Below, one piece after another: positions 1-6,368 of a stretch of DNA of 8,890 nucleotides. Positions within the stretch are counted from its first letter, which is position 1. Each line of letters starts with the position of its first letter. The notes beneath the pieces were generated by a model. The model worked only from the letters and a program-made list of their open reading frames with translations, was not told the origin of the DNA and did no database searches. The position numbers and the translations under genes were made by a program. This stretch comes from Gallionellaceae bacterium (GTDB lineage Bacteria > Pseudomonadota > Gammaproteobacteria > Burkholderiales > Gallionellaceae). The DNA is taken from assembly GCA_030690855.1 (NCBI GenBank), contig JAUYFR010000060.1, positions 1 through 8,890 on the forward strand. The letters are read 5' to 3'.

Positions 1-7
1 GCGTGCG

Positions 8-89
8 GGAGAGGGTTAGGGAGAGGGTGCTCTGTTGTGAATAGCATCACCCTCTCCACCCAGCCCCTATCCCTCTAGTGGGAGAGGGG
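8..89. repeat. Palindromic intergenic repeat (REP-like) before the chemotaxis genes
   Basis: A stretch of alternating GGGAGAGGG and CCCTCTCC blocks. Positions 20-29 (GGAGAGGGTG) are perfectly complementary to 48-57 (CACCCTCTCC), and 71-76 (CCCTCT) to 83-88 (AGAGGG), so two hairpins can form. This architecture is typical of the dispersed GC-rich palindromes found between genes in many proteobacteria; that family assignment is from memory. There is no T-tract, so it is not a convincing terminator. Its last bases appear to serve as the ribosome binding site of the next gene. Confidence 0.6.
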
Positions 90-91
90 AG
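81..91 (+). promoter_or_regulatory. Purine-rich Shine-Dalgarno sequence inside the repeat end
   Basis: GGAGAGGGGAG lies 10 bases before the ATG at 102 and is the strongest ribosome-binding-like sequence near the candidate starts of the first gene. It favours 102 over the GTG at 78, which lies within the repeat, and over the ATG at 114, which is preceded only by GTGAG. The same bases form the right arm of the 71-88 hairpin. Confidence 0.5.
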
Positions 92-101
92 TAAAAAGTG
101 G

Positions 102-710
102 ATGAGTGAGAACATGGAAAACACTGCCAACCCAACCAGCGGTTTGCACCGTGTGGTCAAGACCAACGAGGAAATCAAGAAGGTCATTCGGATTTCGTCT
201 GGGGTCAATCTAGTTGCCATCAATGCCATGTTGGTCGCAAAGCGCTCCGGCGAGAGGTCACGGGGTTTTGCGGTGGTGTCGTCTGAGTTGAGGATATTCA
301 GCCGCAACCTAGAAAGTGCGATGACTGGCTTGGGTACGCTAATTTTTGAGCTGGTCAGGGATGCTGCCGCGATGCAGAAGCAGCAGCAGGAACGCGCCCA
401 TTTTCTTCATATCGGCGCGCAAGGGAAACCGTTGTGTGATCAGGTGGCGCCGGCGCTCGCGCGCGTTGATGGGCGCATACGCGAAACCGGAGATGAGATC
501 GGCAAGGATTGGCACAAGCTCAGGCTTCAGCTCAACCGTGTTTTGCAATTGTGCGAAGCGGGTGGATCGCTGTCGCGCAGCGCCAAGATTGAAGCGGTGT
601 ATGGCGGTGATATGAGCACCACCCTTAAGCAGGTGGCAAATCAGATAGAGGACACGGTGAACGAAATTTTCTCCACCCTGAAACTGTTACGAACGCAATT
701 GGCGGAATAA
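102..710 (+). CDS. Soluble chemoreceptor-tip-like protein (MCP signalling-domain fragment family)
   Basis: A 202-residue protein with no signal peptide or membrane segment. Residues 31-66 resemble the hairpin tip of methyl-accepting chemotaxis proteins: NLVAINAM (36-43) stands for NLLALNAA and RSGERSRGFAVVSSELR (48-64) for RAGEQGRGFAVVAxEVR. In a normal receptor this tip binds CheA and CheW. Only about 30 residues precede the tip and about 135 follow it, so the N-terminal arm of the coiled-coil hairpin is nearly absent. The usual Gln before NLLALN is Gly34, and the Glu of the EAARAGE motif is Val44. The C-terminal part is mostly predicted helix (Leu, Arg and Gln rich). Its stop overlaps the start of the diiron-protein gene by one base (TAATG), so the two are probably co-translated. 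It is likely a cytoplasmic chemotaxis signalling partner; whether it binds CheA is unknown. The start at 102 was chosen from the ribosome binding site; GTG 78 and ATG 114 are alternatives. Confidence 0.7.
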   Translation: MSENMENTANPTSGLHRVVKTNEEIKKVIRISSGVNLVAINAMLVAKRSGERSRGFAVVSSELRIFSRNLESAMTGLGTLIFELVRDAAAMQKQQQERAHFLHIGAQGKPLCDQVAPALARVDGRIRETGDEIGKDWHKLRLQLNRVLQLCEAGGSLSRSAKIEAVYGGDMSTTLKQVANQIEDTVNEIFSTLKLLRTQLAE

Positions 711-1453
711 TGAAAAAACTTGAATTCATCTACGAAAATGGTCCGCATAAATGGGCGATGATTGCGCGCGACCCGGAAAAGCCCAATTACCTGATTGACA
801 CCAATGAGTATCTGGTGATCTTCGGTAGCGAAGCACTGCTGACCGATCCCGGCGGCATGGAAATATTTTCTGCGGTGTTCTCTGCCATCAGTGCCGAGAT
901 TGACCCTTACACTATTCGCCACTTATTTGCCTCGCATCAAGATCCAGACATCATTTCATCTCTGGCGCTGTGGTTAGATTTTAATCCTGATCTGAAATGC
1001 CACCTGAGCTGGTTGTGGGGTTCGTTCATTCCGCATTTTGGCGGAACGGCAGAGACTTTTATTCCCATCCCCGACGAAGGCATGACCATTTCACTGGGCG
1101 GGTTGATGCTAGAGGCAATTCCCGCGCATTATCTGCATTCCTCGGGCAACTTCAATCTCTATGATCGCAAGGCCAAGATCCTATTTTCTGGCGACGTGGG
1201 CGCCGCGTTGCTGCCGCCGGAAGAGAGCGGGCTATTCGTGGAAAACTTCGACAATCATATTCGCCATGCCCGCGATTTTCACCGTCGCTGGATGGGGTCG
1301 AACGCAGCCAAGCTAAACTGGTGTGAGCGCGTCAGTCGTCTCGATATCGACATGCTTTGTCCGCAACATGGGGCCATCTACCGGGGTGAGGATGTAAAAC
1401 GTTTTATCGACTGGTTCGCCGCTCTGGACGTGGGCTCTGGGATCAAGGACTAG
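710..1453 (+). CDS. Diiron metallo-beta-lactamase-fold protein, ODP/FprA type (putative oxygen sensor for chemotaxis)
   Basis: A 247-residue single-domain protein of the flavodiiron (FprA) metallo-beta-lactamase branch, without the flavodoxin domain, so a stand-alone NO or O2 reductase is unlikely. Visible diiron ligands are His76, Asp78 and Asp80 (motif HQDPD), His143 (YLHSSGNF), Asp162 (FSGD) and His220 (CPQHG). The spacing of 62 residues from Asp80 to His143 and 18 from His143 to Asp162 is exactly that of flavodiiron proteins. Asp78 replaces the usual Glu, and Ile81 stands where many members have His. Stand-alone proteins of this kind (ODP of Treponema denticola) bind O2 and modulate CheA through a receptor partner. 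The position between a receptor-tip protein and cheR supports the same role here. The ATG overlaps the upstream stop (TAATG), and cheR follows 4 bases after its stop. The fold assignment is firm; the oxygen-sensing role is inferred. Confidence 0.8.
   Translation: MKKLEFIYENGPHKWAMIARDPEKPNYLIDTNEYLVIFGSEALLTDPGGMEIFSAVFSAISAEIDPYTIRHLFASHQDPDIISSLALWLDFNPDLKCHLSWLWGSFIPHFGGTAETFIPIPDEGMTISLGGLMLEAIPAHYLHSSGNFNLYDRKAKILFSGDVGAALLPPEESGLFVENFDNHIRHARDFHRRWMGSNAAKLNWCERVSRLDIDMLCPQHGAIYRGEDVKRFIDWFAALDVGSGIKD
1445..1449 (+). promoter_or_regulatory. Ribosome binding site of cheR
   Basis: AAGGA, 8 bases before the ATG at 1458 and inside the last codons of the preceding gene. It supports the cheR start at 1458. 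Confidence 0.55.
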
Positions 1454-1457
1454 CGCG

Positions 1458-2261
1458 ATGCCTGCTATCCTGAACGATCAAGAGTTTGGCCAATTTCAGC
1501 AACTGATTTATCAGCTCGCCGGCATTAATCTTTCGTCCGCGAAAAAAGCACTGGTGAGCGGGCGCTTGGCGAAGCGCTTGCTTCACTACAGCCTTGACAC
1601 CTATGGTGATTACTTCAAGCTGCTCACCGCTGCCCACAACGCTGACGAACTCCAAGTGGCGGTAGATTTGCTGACCACCAACGAAACTTATTTCTTTCGC
1701 GAACCCAAGCACTTTGATTTTCTGCGCGACAAGGTGTTGTCCGCCCATAAATCCGGCAACAACTTTCGAGTATGGAGTGCGGCCTGTTCCAGCGGCGAGG
1801 AGTCCTACAGTATTGCTATGGTGCTCGCCGACCATCTCGGCGATAGCCCGTGGGAAATAGTGGCCTCTGATATCAGTACGCGAGTGTTGGACAAGGCGCG
1901 TAGAGGCCACTATCCCATGGATCGTATCGAAGGAATTTCGCGTGAGCATCTGTCGCGCTATTGTCTGAAAGGGGTGGGGGCGCAGGACAATACCCTGCTG
2001 GTGGATAAAAAACTGCGCAGCAGAGTGAATTTCATGCAGGTGAATCTGAACCAGTCATTGCCGGCACTGGGTGTATTTGATGTCATTTTTCTGCGCAATG
2101 TGATGATCTATTTTGATCAGGAAACCAAGCGCCAGATTGTGCAGCGCATACTGCCATTTCTTAAGCCTGGCGGCCATTTTCTGATAAGTCATTCGGAAAC
2201 GCTGAATGGTGTGGTTGATACGCTGCATCCGCTGTCACCTTCTATTTATCGCAAGCCATGA
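1458..2261 (+). CDS. cheR: Chemotaxis protein methyltransferase CheR
   Basis: A full-length 267-residue SAM-dependent methyltransferase that methylates glutamates on chemoreceptors during adaptation. The N-terminal helical domain covers about residues 5-75 and ends in the conserved LTTNETYFFRE stretch (72-82), which contacts SAM and the receptor; Arg81 matches the conserved Arg. The Rossmann domain shows the SAM-binding motif SAACSSGEESYS (107-118), the acidic DIS (138-140), NLN (196-198), the FLRNVMIYFD motif (211-220) and HSE (245-247) near the C-terminus. There is no TPR or other extra domain, so this is the simple type. The start 4 bases after the diiron-protein stop, with AAGGA upstream, indicates an operon. 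Its TGA overlaps the cheD ATG (ATGA), suggesting translational coupling. All key motifs are present and I see no sign of decay. Confidence 0.96.
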   Translation: MPAILNDQEFGQFQQLIYQLAGINLSSAKKALVSGRLAKRLLHYSLDTYGDYFKLLTAAHNADELQVAVDLLTTNETYFFREPKHFDFLRDKVLSAHKSGNNFRVWSAACSSGEESYSIAMVLADHLGDSPWEIVASDISTRVLDKARRGHYPMDRIEGISREHLSRYCLKGVGAQDNTLLVDKKLRSRVNFMQVNLNQSLPALGVFDVIFLRNVMIYFDQETKRQIVQRILPFLKPGGHFLISHSETLNGVVDTLHPLSPSIYRKP

Positions 2262-2758
2262 GTCGGGCCATATTGCAGGTTCGCGAATCAGTTGAAATCC
2301 ACCTTATGTCGGGGGATTTTTATTTTGGTGATAAAAATACCCGTATCACCACCGTGCTGGGTTCGTGTGTCTCAATTGCAGTATGGCATCCGTTGTTACA
2401 CATCGGCGCCATGAGCCACTCTTTGTTGCCGTGCAGGGGAAAAAATAAGCCGGGAAGCCATCACCTCGACGGACTTTATATCGATGATTCGATTGAGCTA
2501 CATCTGCGCGAAATCAGCAAACGCAATACTCGTCCTGATGAATATCAGGTCAAGTTGTTTGGCGGCGGAAACATGTTTAAACATCCACGTGAGGAAAAGT
2601 ATTTCGATATCGGAGGGGGCAACATCCAAGCCGCGCGGGAGTTGTTGGAGGCCGGCGGTTTTATGGTTAATGCCGAGCATGTGGGGGGTAGTGGACACCG
2701 TCGCATTATTTTCGATTTGAGTGACGGCAGCGTATTGGTCAAACATGAAAGTATTTAG
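2258..2758 (+). CDS. cheD: Chemoreceptor glutamine deamidase CheD
   Basis: A 166-residue cytoplasmic deamidase that converts specific receptor glutamines to glutamates, creating methylation sites for CheR; in some species it also interacts with CheC. The catalytic Cys37 lies in TTVLGSCVSI and His54 in IGAMSHSLLPC. With Thr31 they reproduce the spacing of the Thermotoga maritima triad (Thr21, Cys27, His44). KLFGGGNMF and the later GGGNI glycine-rich turns, and VGGSGHRRIIFDLSDG near the C-terminus, are also family hallmarks. The start overlaps the cheR stop by four bases (ATGA). A second in-frame Met at residue 17 (2306) is possible, but the overlapping start fits the operon. No cheC is visible in the window. 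Confidence 0.95.
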   Translation: MSRAILQVRESVEIHLMSGDFYFGDKNTRITTVLGSCVSIAVWHPLLHIGAMSHSLLPCRGKNKPGSHHLDGLYIDDSIELHLREISKRNTRPDEYQVKLFGGGNMFKHPREEKYFDIGGGNIQAARELLEAGGFMVNAEHVGGSGHRRIIFDLSDGSVLVKHESI

Positions 2759-2814
2759 GTATACGGTGGGCAGGCCGTACCTGCGACCTATTTTTAGATT
2801 GGTTTTTTCTGTTA
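2759..2814 (+). other. cheD-cheB spacer with a small hairpin
   Basis: The only real gap between the che genes. It contains the inverted repeat TACGG-8-CCGTA (2760-2764 and 2775-2779; extendable with a bulge to AGG/CCT), followed by T-rich sequence (TTTTT at 2791-2795, TTTTTT at 2803-2808). The hairpin is short, so I regard it at most as a weak attenuator or RNA-processing element. No clear Shine-Dalgarno precedes the cheB ATG. Confidence 0.3.
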
Positions 2815-3882
2815 ATGAATAAAATAAAAGTAATGATCGTGGATGATTCCGCAGTGGTGCGTCAGGTGCTGCAAGCCATTCTCGAACGCGACCCTTCGAT
2901 TCAGGTAATCGGTGCGGCATCCGATCCCATTTTTGCGCTGGAGAAGATGAAACACGATTGGCCGGATGTCATCGTGCTGGATGTCGAGATGCCGCGCATG
3001 GACGGCATTACCTTCCTGAAGAAGATCATGGCGGAAAATCCGACACCGGTGGTGATCTGCTCGACCCTTACCGAACGCGGCGCAGCCACCACCGTTCAGG
3101 CCATGGAGGCCGGCGCGGTGACCATCGTCACCAAGCCGAAGATCGGACTCAAGCTGTTCCTTACCGAGTCGGCATCCGAGCTAATCAACGCGGTCAAGGA
3201 AGAATCACAGGTCAATGTCAACCGTCTCAAGCCGAAGGTGATGATGGCAGCCAGAGTGGAACCAAAGTTGACTGCTGATGCCATCATGCCCGCAGCCGGA
3301 GCGCATGCCATGGCACAGACCACCGAACGCATCATCGCCATCGGCACCTCCACTGGGGGGACGCAGGCACTTGAGGTGGTACTCACCGCGTTGCCGCGCG
3401 TATGCCCCGGCATTGTCGTTGTGCAGCACATGCCGGAAAAATTTACCGCTGCGTTTGCGGCACGTCTCAACAGTGTGTGCGAAATTGAGGTCAGGGAAGC
3501 GCAGAACAATGACCGAGTCATTCCCGGACTCGCTCTGATTGCGCCGGGCGGCAAACACATGCTGCTCAAGCGTAGTGGTGCCTATTACCACGTCGAAGTG
3601 GTGGATGGCCCGGTGGTGAATCGCCACCGCCCTTCGGTGGATGTGCTGTTTCGCTCGGTGGCGAAATTTGCCGGAAAGAACGCGACGGGCATCATCATGA
3701 CCGGCATGGGCGACGATGGCGCAAGAGGGTTGAAGGAAATGCATGATGCCGGTGCGCCAACGGTCGCGCAAGATGAGGAAACTTGCGTGGTATTCGGCAT
3801 GCCGAAGGAGGCGATCAAGCTGGGCGGAGTTGACCGGGTGATGGGCCTGCATGACATACCCAGGGCGATATTGTCGGTTTAA
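2815..3882 (+). CDS. cheB: Protein-glutamate methylesterase / response regulator CheB
   Basis: A full-length 355-residue two-domain protein that removes methyl groups from receptor glutamates (and deamidates glutamines) when phosphorylated by CheA. The receiver domain spans about residues 4-125, with the acidic pair Asp10/Asp11 and the phospho-acceptor Asp56 (VIVLDVEMP), Thr84 and Lys107 (TKP). A linker of about 45 residues, rich in Ala and Met, leads to the methylesterase domain (about 172-355). Its catalytic triad is Ser179 (IGTSTGG), His205 (VVQHMPE) and Asp301 (MTGMGDDG), with spacings of 26 and 122 residues as in Salmonella CheB. The start aligns with the normal receiver beginning (NKIKVMIVDDS), although no strong ribosome binding site precedes it. 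It is the last intact gene of the chemotaxis operon. Confidence 0.96.
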   Translation: MNKIKVMIVDDSAVVRQVLQAILERDPSIQVIGAASDPIFALEKMKHDWPDVIVLDVEMPRMDGITFLKKIMAENPTPVVICSTLTERGAATTVQAMEAGAVTIVTKPKIGLKLFLTESASELINAVKEESQVNVNRLKPKVMMAARVEPKLTADAIMPAAGAHAMAQTTERIIAIGTSTGGTQALEVVLTALPRVCPGIVVVQHMPEKFTAAFAARLNSVCEIEVREAQNNDRVIPGLALIAPGGKHMLLKRSGAYYHVEVVDGPVVNRHRPSVDVLFRSVAKFAGKNATGIIMTGMGDDGARGLKEMHDAGAPTVAQDEETCVVFGMPKEAIKLGGVDRVMGLHDIPRAILSV

Positions 3883-3899
3883 CAAGAGCTAGGGAAGAC

Positions 3900-4004
3900 A
3901 TGAAAATCGAACAACGGTATTGGACAAAAAACGCAGGCTGGCAGACGGAATGCGGAAGAGCAGCGCGACTATTTCCAAGTACCGCTACGCAACCCCAACT
4001 CTAA
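3900..4004 (+). pseudogene. 5' remnant of a gene following cheB (FIST-like start?)
   Basis: An ATG 17 bases after the cheB stop, with AGGGA 4 bases upstream, opens a 34-codon frame ending at TAA 4002-4004. The first 14-17 residues (MKIEQRYWTKNAGWQTE) look like a genuine protein N-terminus and recall the start of FIST-domain sensory proteins, which often sit near chemotaxis genes; that resemblance is from memory and modest. After about position 3950 the frame reads across the Cache remnant in the wrong frame, so the rest of the original gene is missing. Most likely this was the next operon gene, cut by a deletion. Confidence 0.45.
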
Positions 4005-4173
4005 AATGCTCTACATCAGCCCTTCCTTTAACACCGTGCTGGGCGTTTTCTCCATGAGTATCACGCGGGCGATCATTGGCGCGGACGGGCGTTTTGCCGG
4101 CGTGATTTCCGCCACCCTTGACCCAGCAGAATTGGAAGTGCTGATGAACTCTCTGAGAGCTTACCCTCGGTAA
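3952..4173 (+). pseudogene. Remnant of a Cache/PDC-type periplasmic sensor domain
   Basis: Reading the frame that contains CAG at 3961 gives about 70 residues with a recognisable Cache (PDC) core: RDYF, then YISPSFNTVLG, FSMSITRAIIG, and DGRFAGVISATLDPAELEVL, ending at TAA 4171-4173. Such domains are the extracytoplasmic ligand-binding part of histidine kinases, diguanylate cyclases and chemoreceptors, and normally span 200-300 residues followed by a membrane helix and output domain. Here both the N-terminal half and everything downstream are gone. No start codon with a ribosome binding site opens this frame; the frame is closed by TGA at 3901-3903. It is therefore a gene fragment, joined near 3945-3955 to the start of another gene. 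The parent output domain cannot be told. Confidence 0.65.
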
Positions 4174-4194
4174 TTCGTCATTCAAGGAGTGAGT

Positions 4195-5421
4195 TTACCC
4201 AAGCATTCCTGTCAGTGGGCGATAGCGCACCTTATCTCCACGACGCACGGTTTGCTCTTCGGCTAAATCAACTAAGCCTTCTGCCCAGACTACAGAACTT
4301 AAGACGCCAGAGCCTTGCTGTGGATGGATAGTGGCTTCAGGTGTGCCATCTGCCCCGAGTGATAATCGAGCGCGTAAAAACTCACGACGTTTATCTGAGC
4401 GAGGCCAATCGAAGGCGGCTCGATCTTCAAATGTTAGCGCCGACATTGCTTGGGTTCCTTGCAGGTGTCGCAAAAATGGAATAAGTGCGAGCGCGCAGGT
4501 GATGTAGGCTGAAACTGGATTGCCGGGTAAGCCGACGAAGGGCGTTGTGCCGACATGCCCAAAGGCTAAGGGCTTGCCGGGTTTGATGTTTAAGCGCCAC
4601 AGATCGAGGCGTCCTGCTTGTTCCACTGCTGCGCGCACATGGTCTTCTTCACCTACGGAAACGCCACCCGTGCTGACAATAATATCCGCCTCCTTGCTGG
4701 CGCGAGATAGGGCTGCCACGGTGGCATCGAGGCGGTCTGGCACTTGGCCTAAATCAATGACCTCATAACCTGCGCGTTCTAACATGCCCGTCAAAATATA
4801 GGCGTTAGAGCCGTGAATTTGGCCCGGTAGCAGAGGGTTGCCGGGTTCAATAATTTCATCTCCCGTGCACAAAAGTGCGACGCGCAAACGCTTTTTAACG
4901 GCTAGCGAAGTTAATCCTAGCGAGGCGGCCAAGCCGACTGAAGCGGCATCCAGTAGTGTGCCTGCGGCGAGGCAAACGGCATCGCGTTGAATGTCTTCTC
5001 CCGCGCGGCGAATGTTAGCGCCCTGCTTGGGTATGCGGTGAAAGGTGACCGAACCCTCCGTACCCGTGCAATCTTCTTGCATTACTACGGTGTCTGCGCC
5101 AGACGGAATCGGGCTGCCGGTAAAAATGCGTGCTGCGGTTTTTGGCTCAAGCGGTTGTGCGGAGCTGCCTGCTGTAATTCGTTGACTAATCGGGAGCGTT
5201 GTTTCTCCGTTCGCATTGAGGTCGGCGTAACGCAAAACATAACCGTCCATTGCGCTGTAGTCCCAATGCGGAATTTGCACTGGCGCGTGTAAGTTTTCAG
5301 CGAGCACTCGACCATAAAGTTGTTTCAGTGGAACTTCTTCGATGGCTAGGCGAGATGCTGGTATTTGGCACATCTGCGCGATGGCATCTTCGAGTGAGGT
5401 TAGCTGAGTTTTAGGCTTCAT
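4195..5421 (-). CDS. moeA: Molybdopterin molybdotransferase MoeA
   Basis: A 408-residue enzyme that inserts molybdate into adenylylated molybdopterin to make active molybdenum cofactor. Motifs counted from the Met at 5421: SAMDGY (56-61, with Asp59 as in E. coli), FTGSPIPSGADTVVMQED (100-117), GEDI (Asp143), CTGDE (Glu189), STGGVSVGEEDHV (250-262, Asp260) and KPGKPLAFG ... GLPGNPVSAY (280-306). The last is the MPT-binding and catalytic core, and the C-terminal beta domain follows. Length and residue numbers match E. coli MoeA (411 residues) almost exactly. I chose 5421 because GGAG lies 6 bases upstream; an in-frame ATG at 5433 would add 4 residues. purU ends only 11-23 bases upstream, so the two are probably one transcript. 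No mogA or moaA is nearby. Confidence 0.95.
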   Translation of the reverse strand: MKPKTQLTSLEDAIAQMCQIPASRLAIEEVPLKQLYGRVLAENLHAPVQIPHWDYSAMDGYVLRYADLNANGETTLPISQRITAGSSAQPLEPKTAARIFTGSPIPSGADTVVMQEDCTGTEGSVTFHRIPKQGANIRRAGEDIQRDAVCLAAGTLLDAASVGLAASLGLTSLAVKKRLRVALLCTGDEIIEPGNPLLPGQIHGSNAYILTGMLERAGYEVIDLGQVPDRLDATVAALSRASKEADIIVSTGGVSVGEEDHVRAAVEQAGRLDLWRLNIKPGKPLAFGHVGTTPFVGLPGNPVSAYITCALALIPFLRHLQGTQAMSALTFEDRAAFDWPRSDKRREFLRARLSLGADGTPEATIHPQQGSGVLSSVVWAEGLVDLAEEQTVRRGDKVRYRPLTGMLG

Positions 5422-5427
5422 ATTTTT

Positions 5428-5431
5428 CTCC
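5428..5431 (-). promoter_or_regulatory. Ribosome binding site deciding the moeA start
   Basis: GGAG on the - strand, 6 bases before the ATG at 5421. It overlaps the alternative ATG at 5433, which itself has only AGAGAAG upstream. It therefore favours 5421. Confidence 0.5.
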
Positions 5432-5444
5432 ATTTCGAACTTCT

Positions 5445-6293
5445 CTAGCGAAACACAATGGTTTTATTGCCACACACCAGTACGCGATCTTCAACGTGGT
5501 AGCGCAGGCCGCGCGACAGCACAGTTTTTTCAATATCTCGCCCGTAACGCACTAAGTCATCCACCGTGTCGCCGTGGTCGATGCGGGTGGTGTCTTGCTC
5601 AATAATCGGCCCCGCGTCTAGCTCGTCGGTGACGTAATGGCAAGTCGCGCCAATGAGTTTGACGCCGCGCAGATAGGCTTGGTGATACGGTTTTGCGCCA
5701 ACGAAAGAAGGCAAAAAGCTGTGGTGAATATTGATGATGCGCCCCGGAAAACGTTGGCACAGCATGGGCGGCAAAATCTGCATGAAGCGCGCAAGAACCA
5801 TGCTGTCGCCGCGATACTCTTCGAATAGTGCAGCGATTTTTTCAAAGGCGGCCACTTTGTTTTGCATATCAACGTAGATGAAGGGGATGCCGTGCCATTC
5901 GACATAGCTACGCAAATCTTCGTGGTTAGAAATCACACAAGGAATTTCCACCTGCAACTCGTCGCTACGCCAGCGATGCAATAAATCATTTAGGCAGTGA
6001 TCCTGTTTGCTCACCAAAATCACCAAGCGTTTTTTCTGTGCGGAATCGGTGAGCTGCCAATGCATGTTGAACTCTTGCGCTAAGGGCGCAAAACGCTGGC
6101 GAAATTCGGCGGCATCAAACGGTAAAGAGTCGGCGCGAATTTCTTGGCGCATGAAAAAACGTTGCGCTTCTTGTTCGGTGTGATAACTCGCCTCAACAAT
6201 GAAACCACCGTGCTGGGCGATAAAGCCACTCACGGCGGCGATGATGCCAGCGCGGTCTGGGCAGGAAATGGTGAGGGTGTAGTGGTGGCTCAT
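5445..6293 (-). CDS. purU: Formyltetrahydrofolate deformylase PurU
   Basis: A 282-residue enzyme that hydrolyses 10-formyltetrahydrofolate to tetrahydrofolate and formate, balancing one-carbon pools and supplying formate (for example to PurT). Residues 5-80 form an N-terminal ACT regulatory domain (YTLTISCPDRAGIIAAVSGF), which in E. coli mediates glycine/methionine control. Residues 88-270 are the formyltransferase-fold catalytic domain, with Asn188 and His190 in INIHHSFLPSF and Asp226 in DELDAGPI, at the same spacing as in glycinamide ribonucleotide formyltransferase (Asn106, His108, Asp144 in E. coli PurN). SFLPSFVGAKPYHQAY is the characteristic PurU stretch. Length matches the family (about 280). 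It is the first gene of the probable purU-moeA operon. Its ATG has no strong Shine-Dalgarno. Confidence 0.95.
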   Translation of the reverse strand: MSHHYTLTISCPDRAGIIAAVSGFIAQHGGFIVEASYHTEQEAQRFFMRQEIRADSLPFDAAEFRQRFAPLAQEFNMHWQLTDSAQKKRLVILVSKQDHCLNDLLHRWRSDELQVEIPCVISNHEDLRSYVEWHGIPFIYVDMQNKVAAFEKIAALFEEYRGDSMVLARFMQILPPMLCQRFPGRIINIHHSFLPSFVGAKPYHQAYLRGVKLIGATCHYVTDELDAGPIIEQDTTRIDHGDTVDDLVRYGRDIEKTVLSRGLRYHVEDRVLVCGNKTIVFR

Positions 6294-6310
6294 AAATATG
6301 CAACTATTTG

Positions 6311-6344
6311 ATTATATTGAATTATCTTAATATCTCTAGGTCAA
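6311..6344 (-). promoter_or_regulatory. Candidate sigma-70 promoter for purU-moeA
   Basis: On the - strand, TTGACC (6344-6339) is followed after 17 bases by TTCAAT (6321-6316), directly next to TATAAT (6316-6311). The spacing is ideal for TTCAAT but long (22) for TATAAT. The stretch from 6300 to 6335 is clearly AT-rich compared with its surroundings and sits just before purU. A promoter here is plausible; the exact -10 is uncertain. Confidence 0.4.
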
Positions 6345-6368
6345 TTCCTCGCCAATTAGGCGTCGTAT

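Noticed and set aside
1443..1949. Open frame of 168 codons on the - strand opposite cheR
   Set aside because: It overlaps conserved CheR motifs on the + strand and shows no domain features; a shadow of cheR.
3205..3885. Long open frame (226 codons) on the - strand opposite cheB
   Set aside because: It lies wholly across cheB, whose catalytic residues and length are all intact on the + strand. The antisense product has no recognisable motif and is rich in His and Arg, typical of a shadow frame.
4161..4173. TTACC-CTC-GGTAA palindrome between the convergent cheB and moeA transcripts as a bidirectional terminator
   Set aside because: The stem is only 5 pairs with two G-C pairs, and there is no T-tract on either side.
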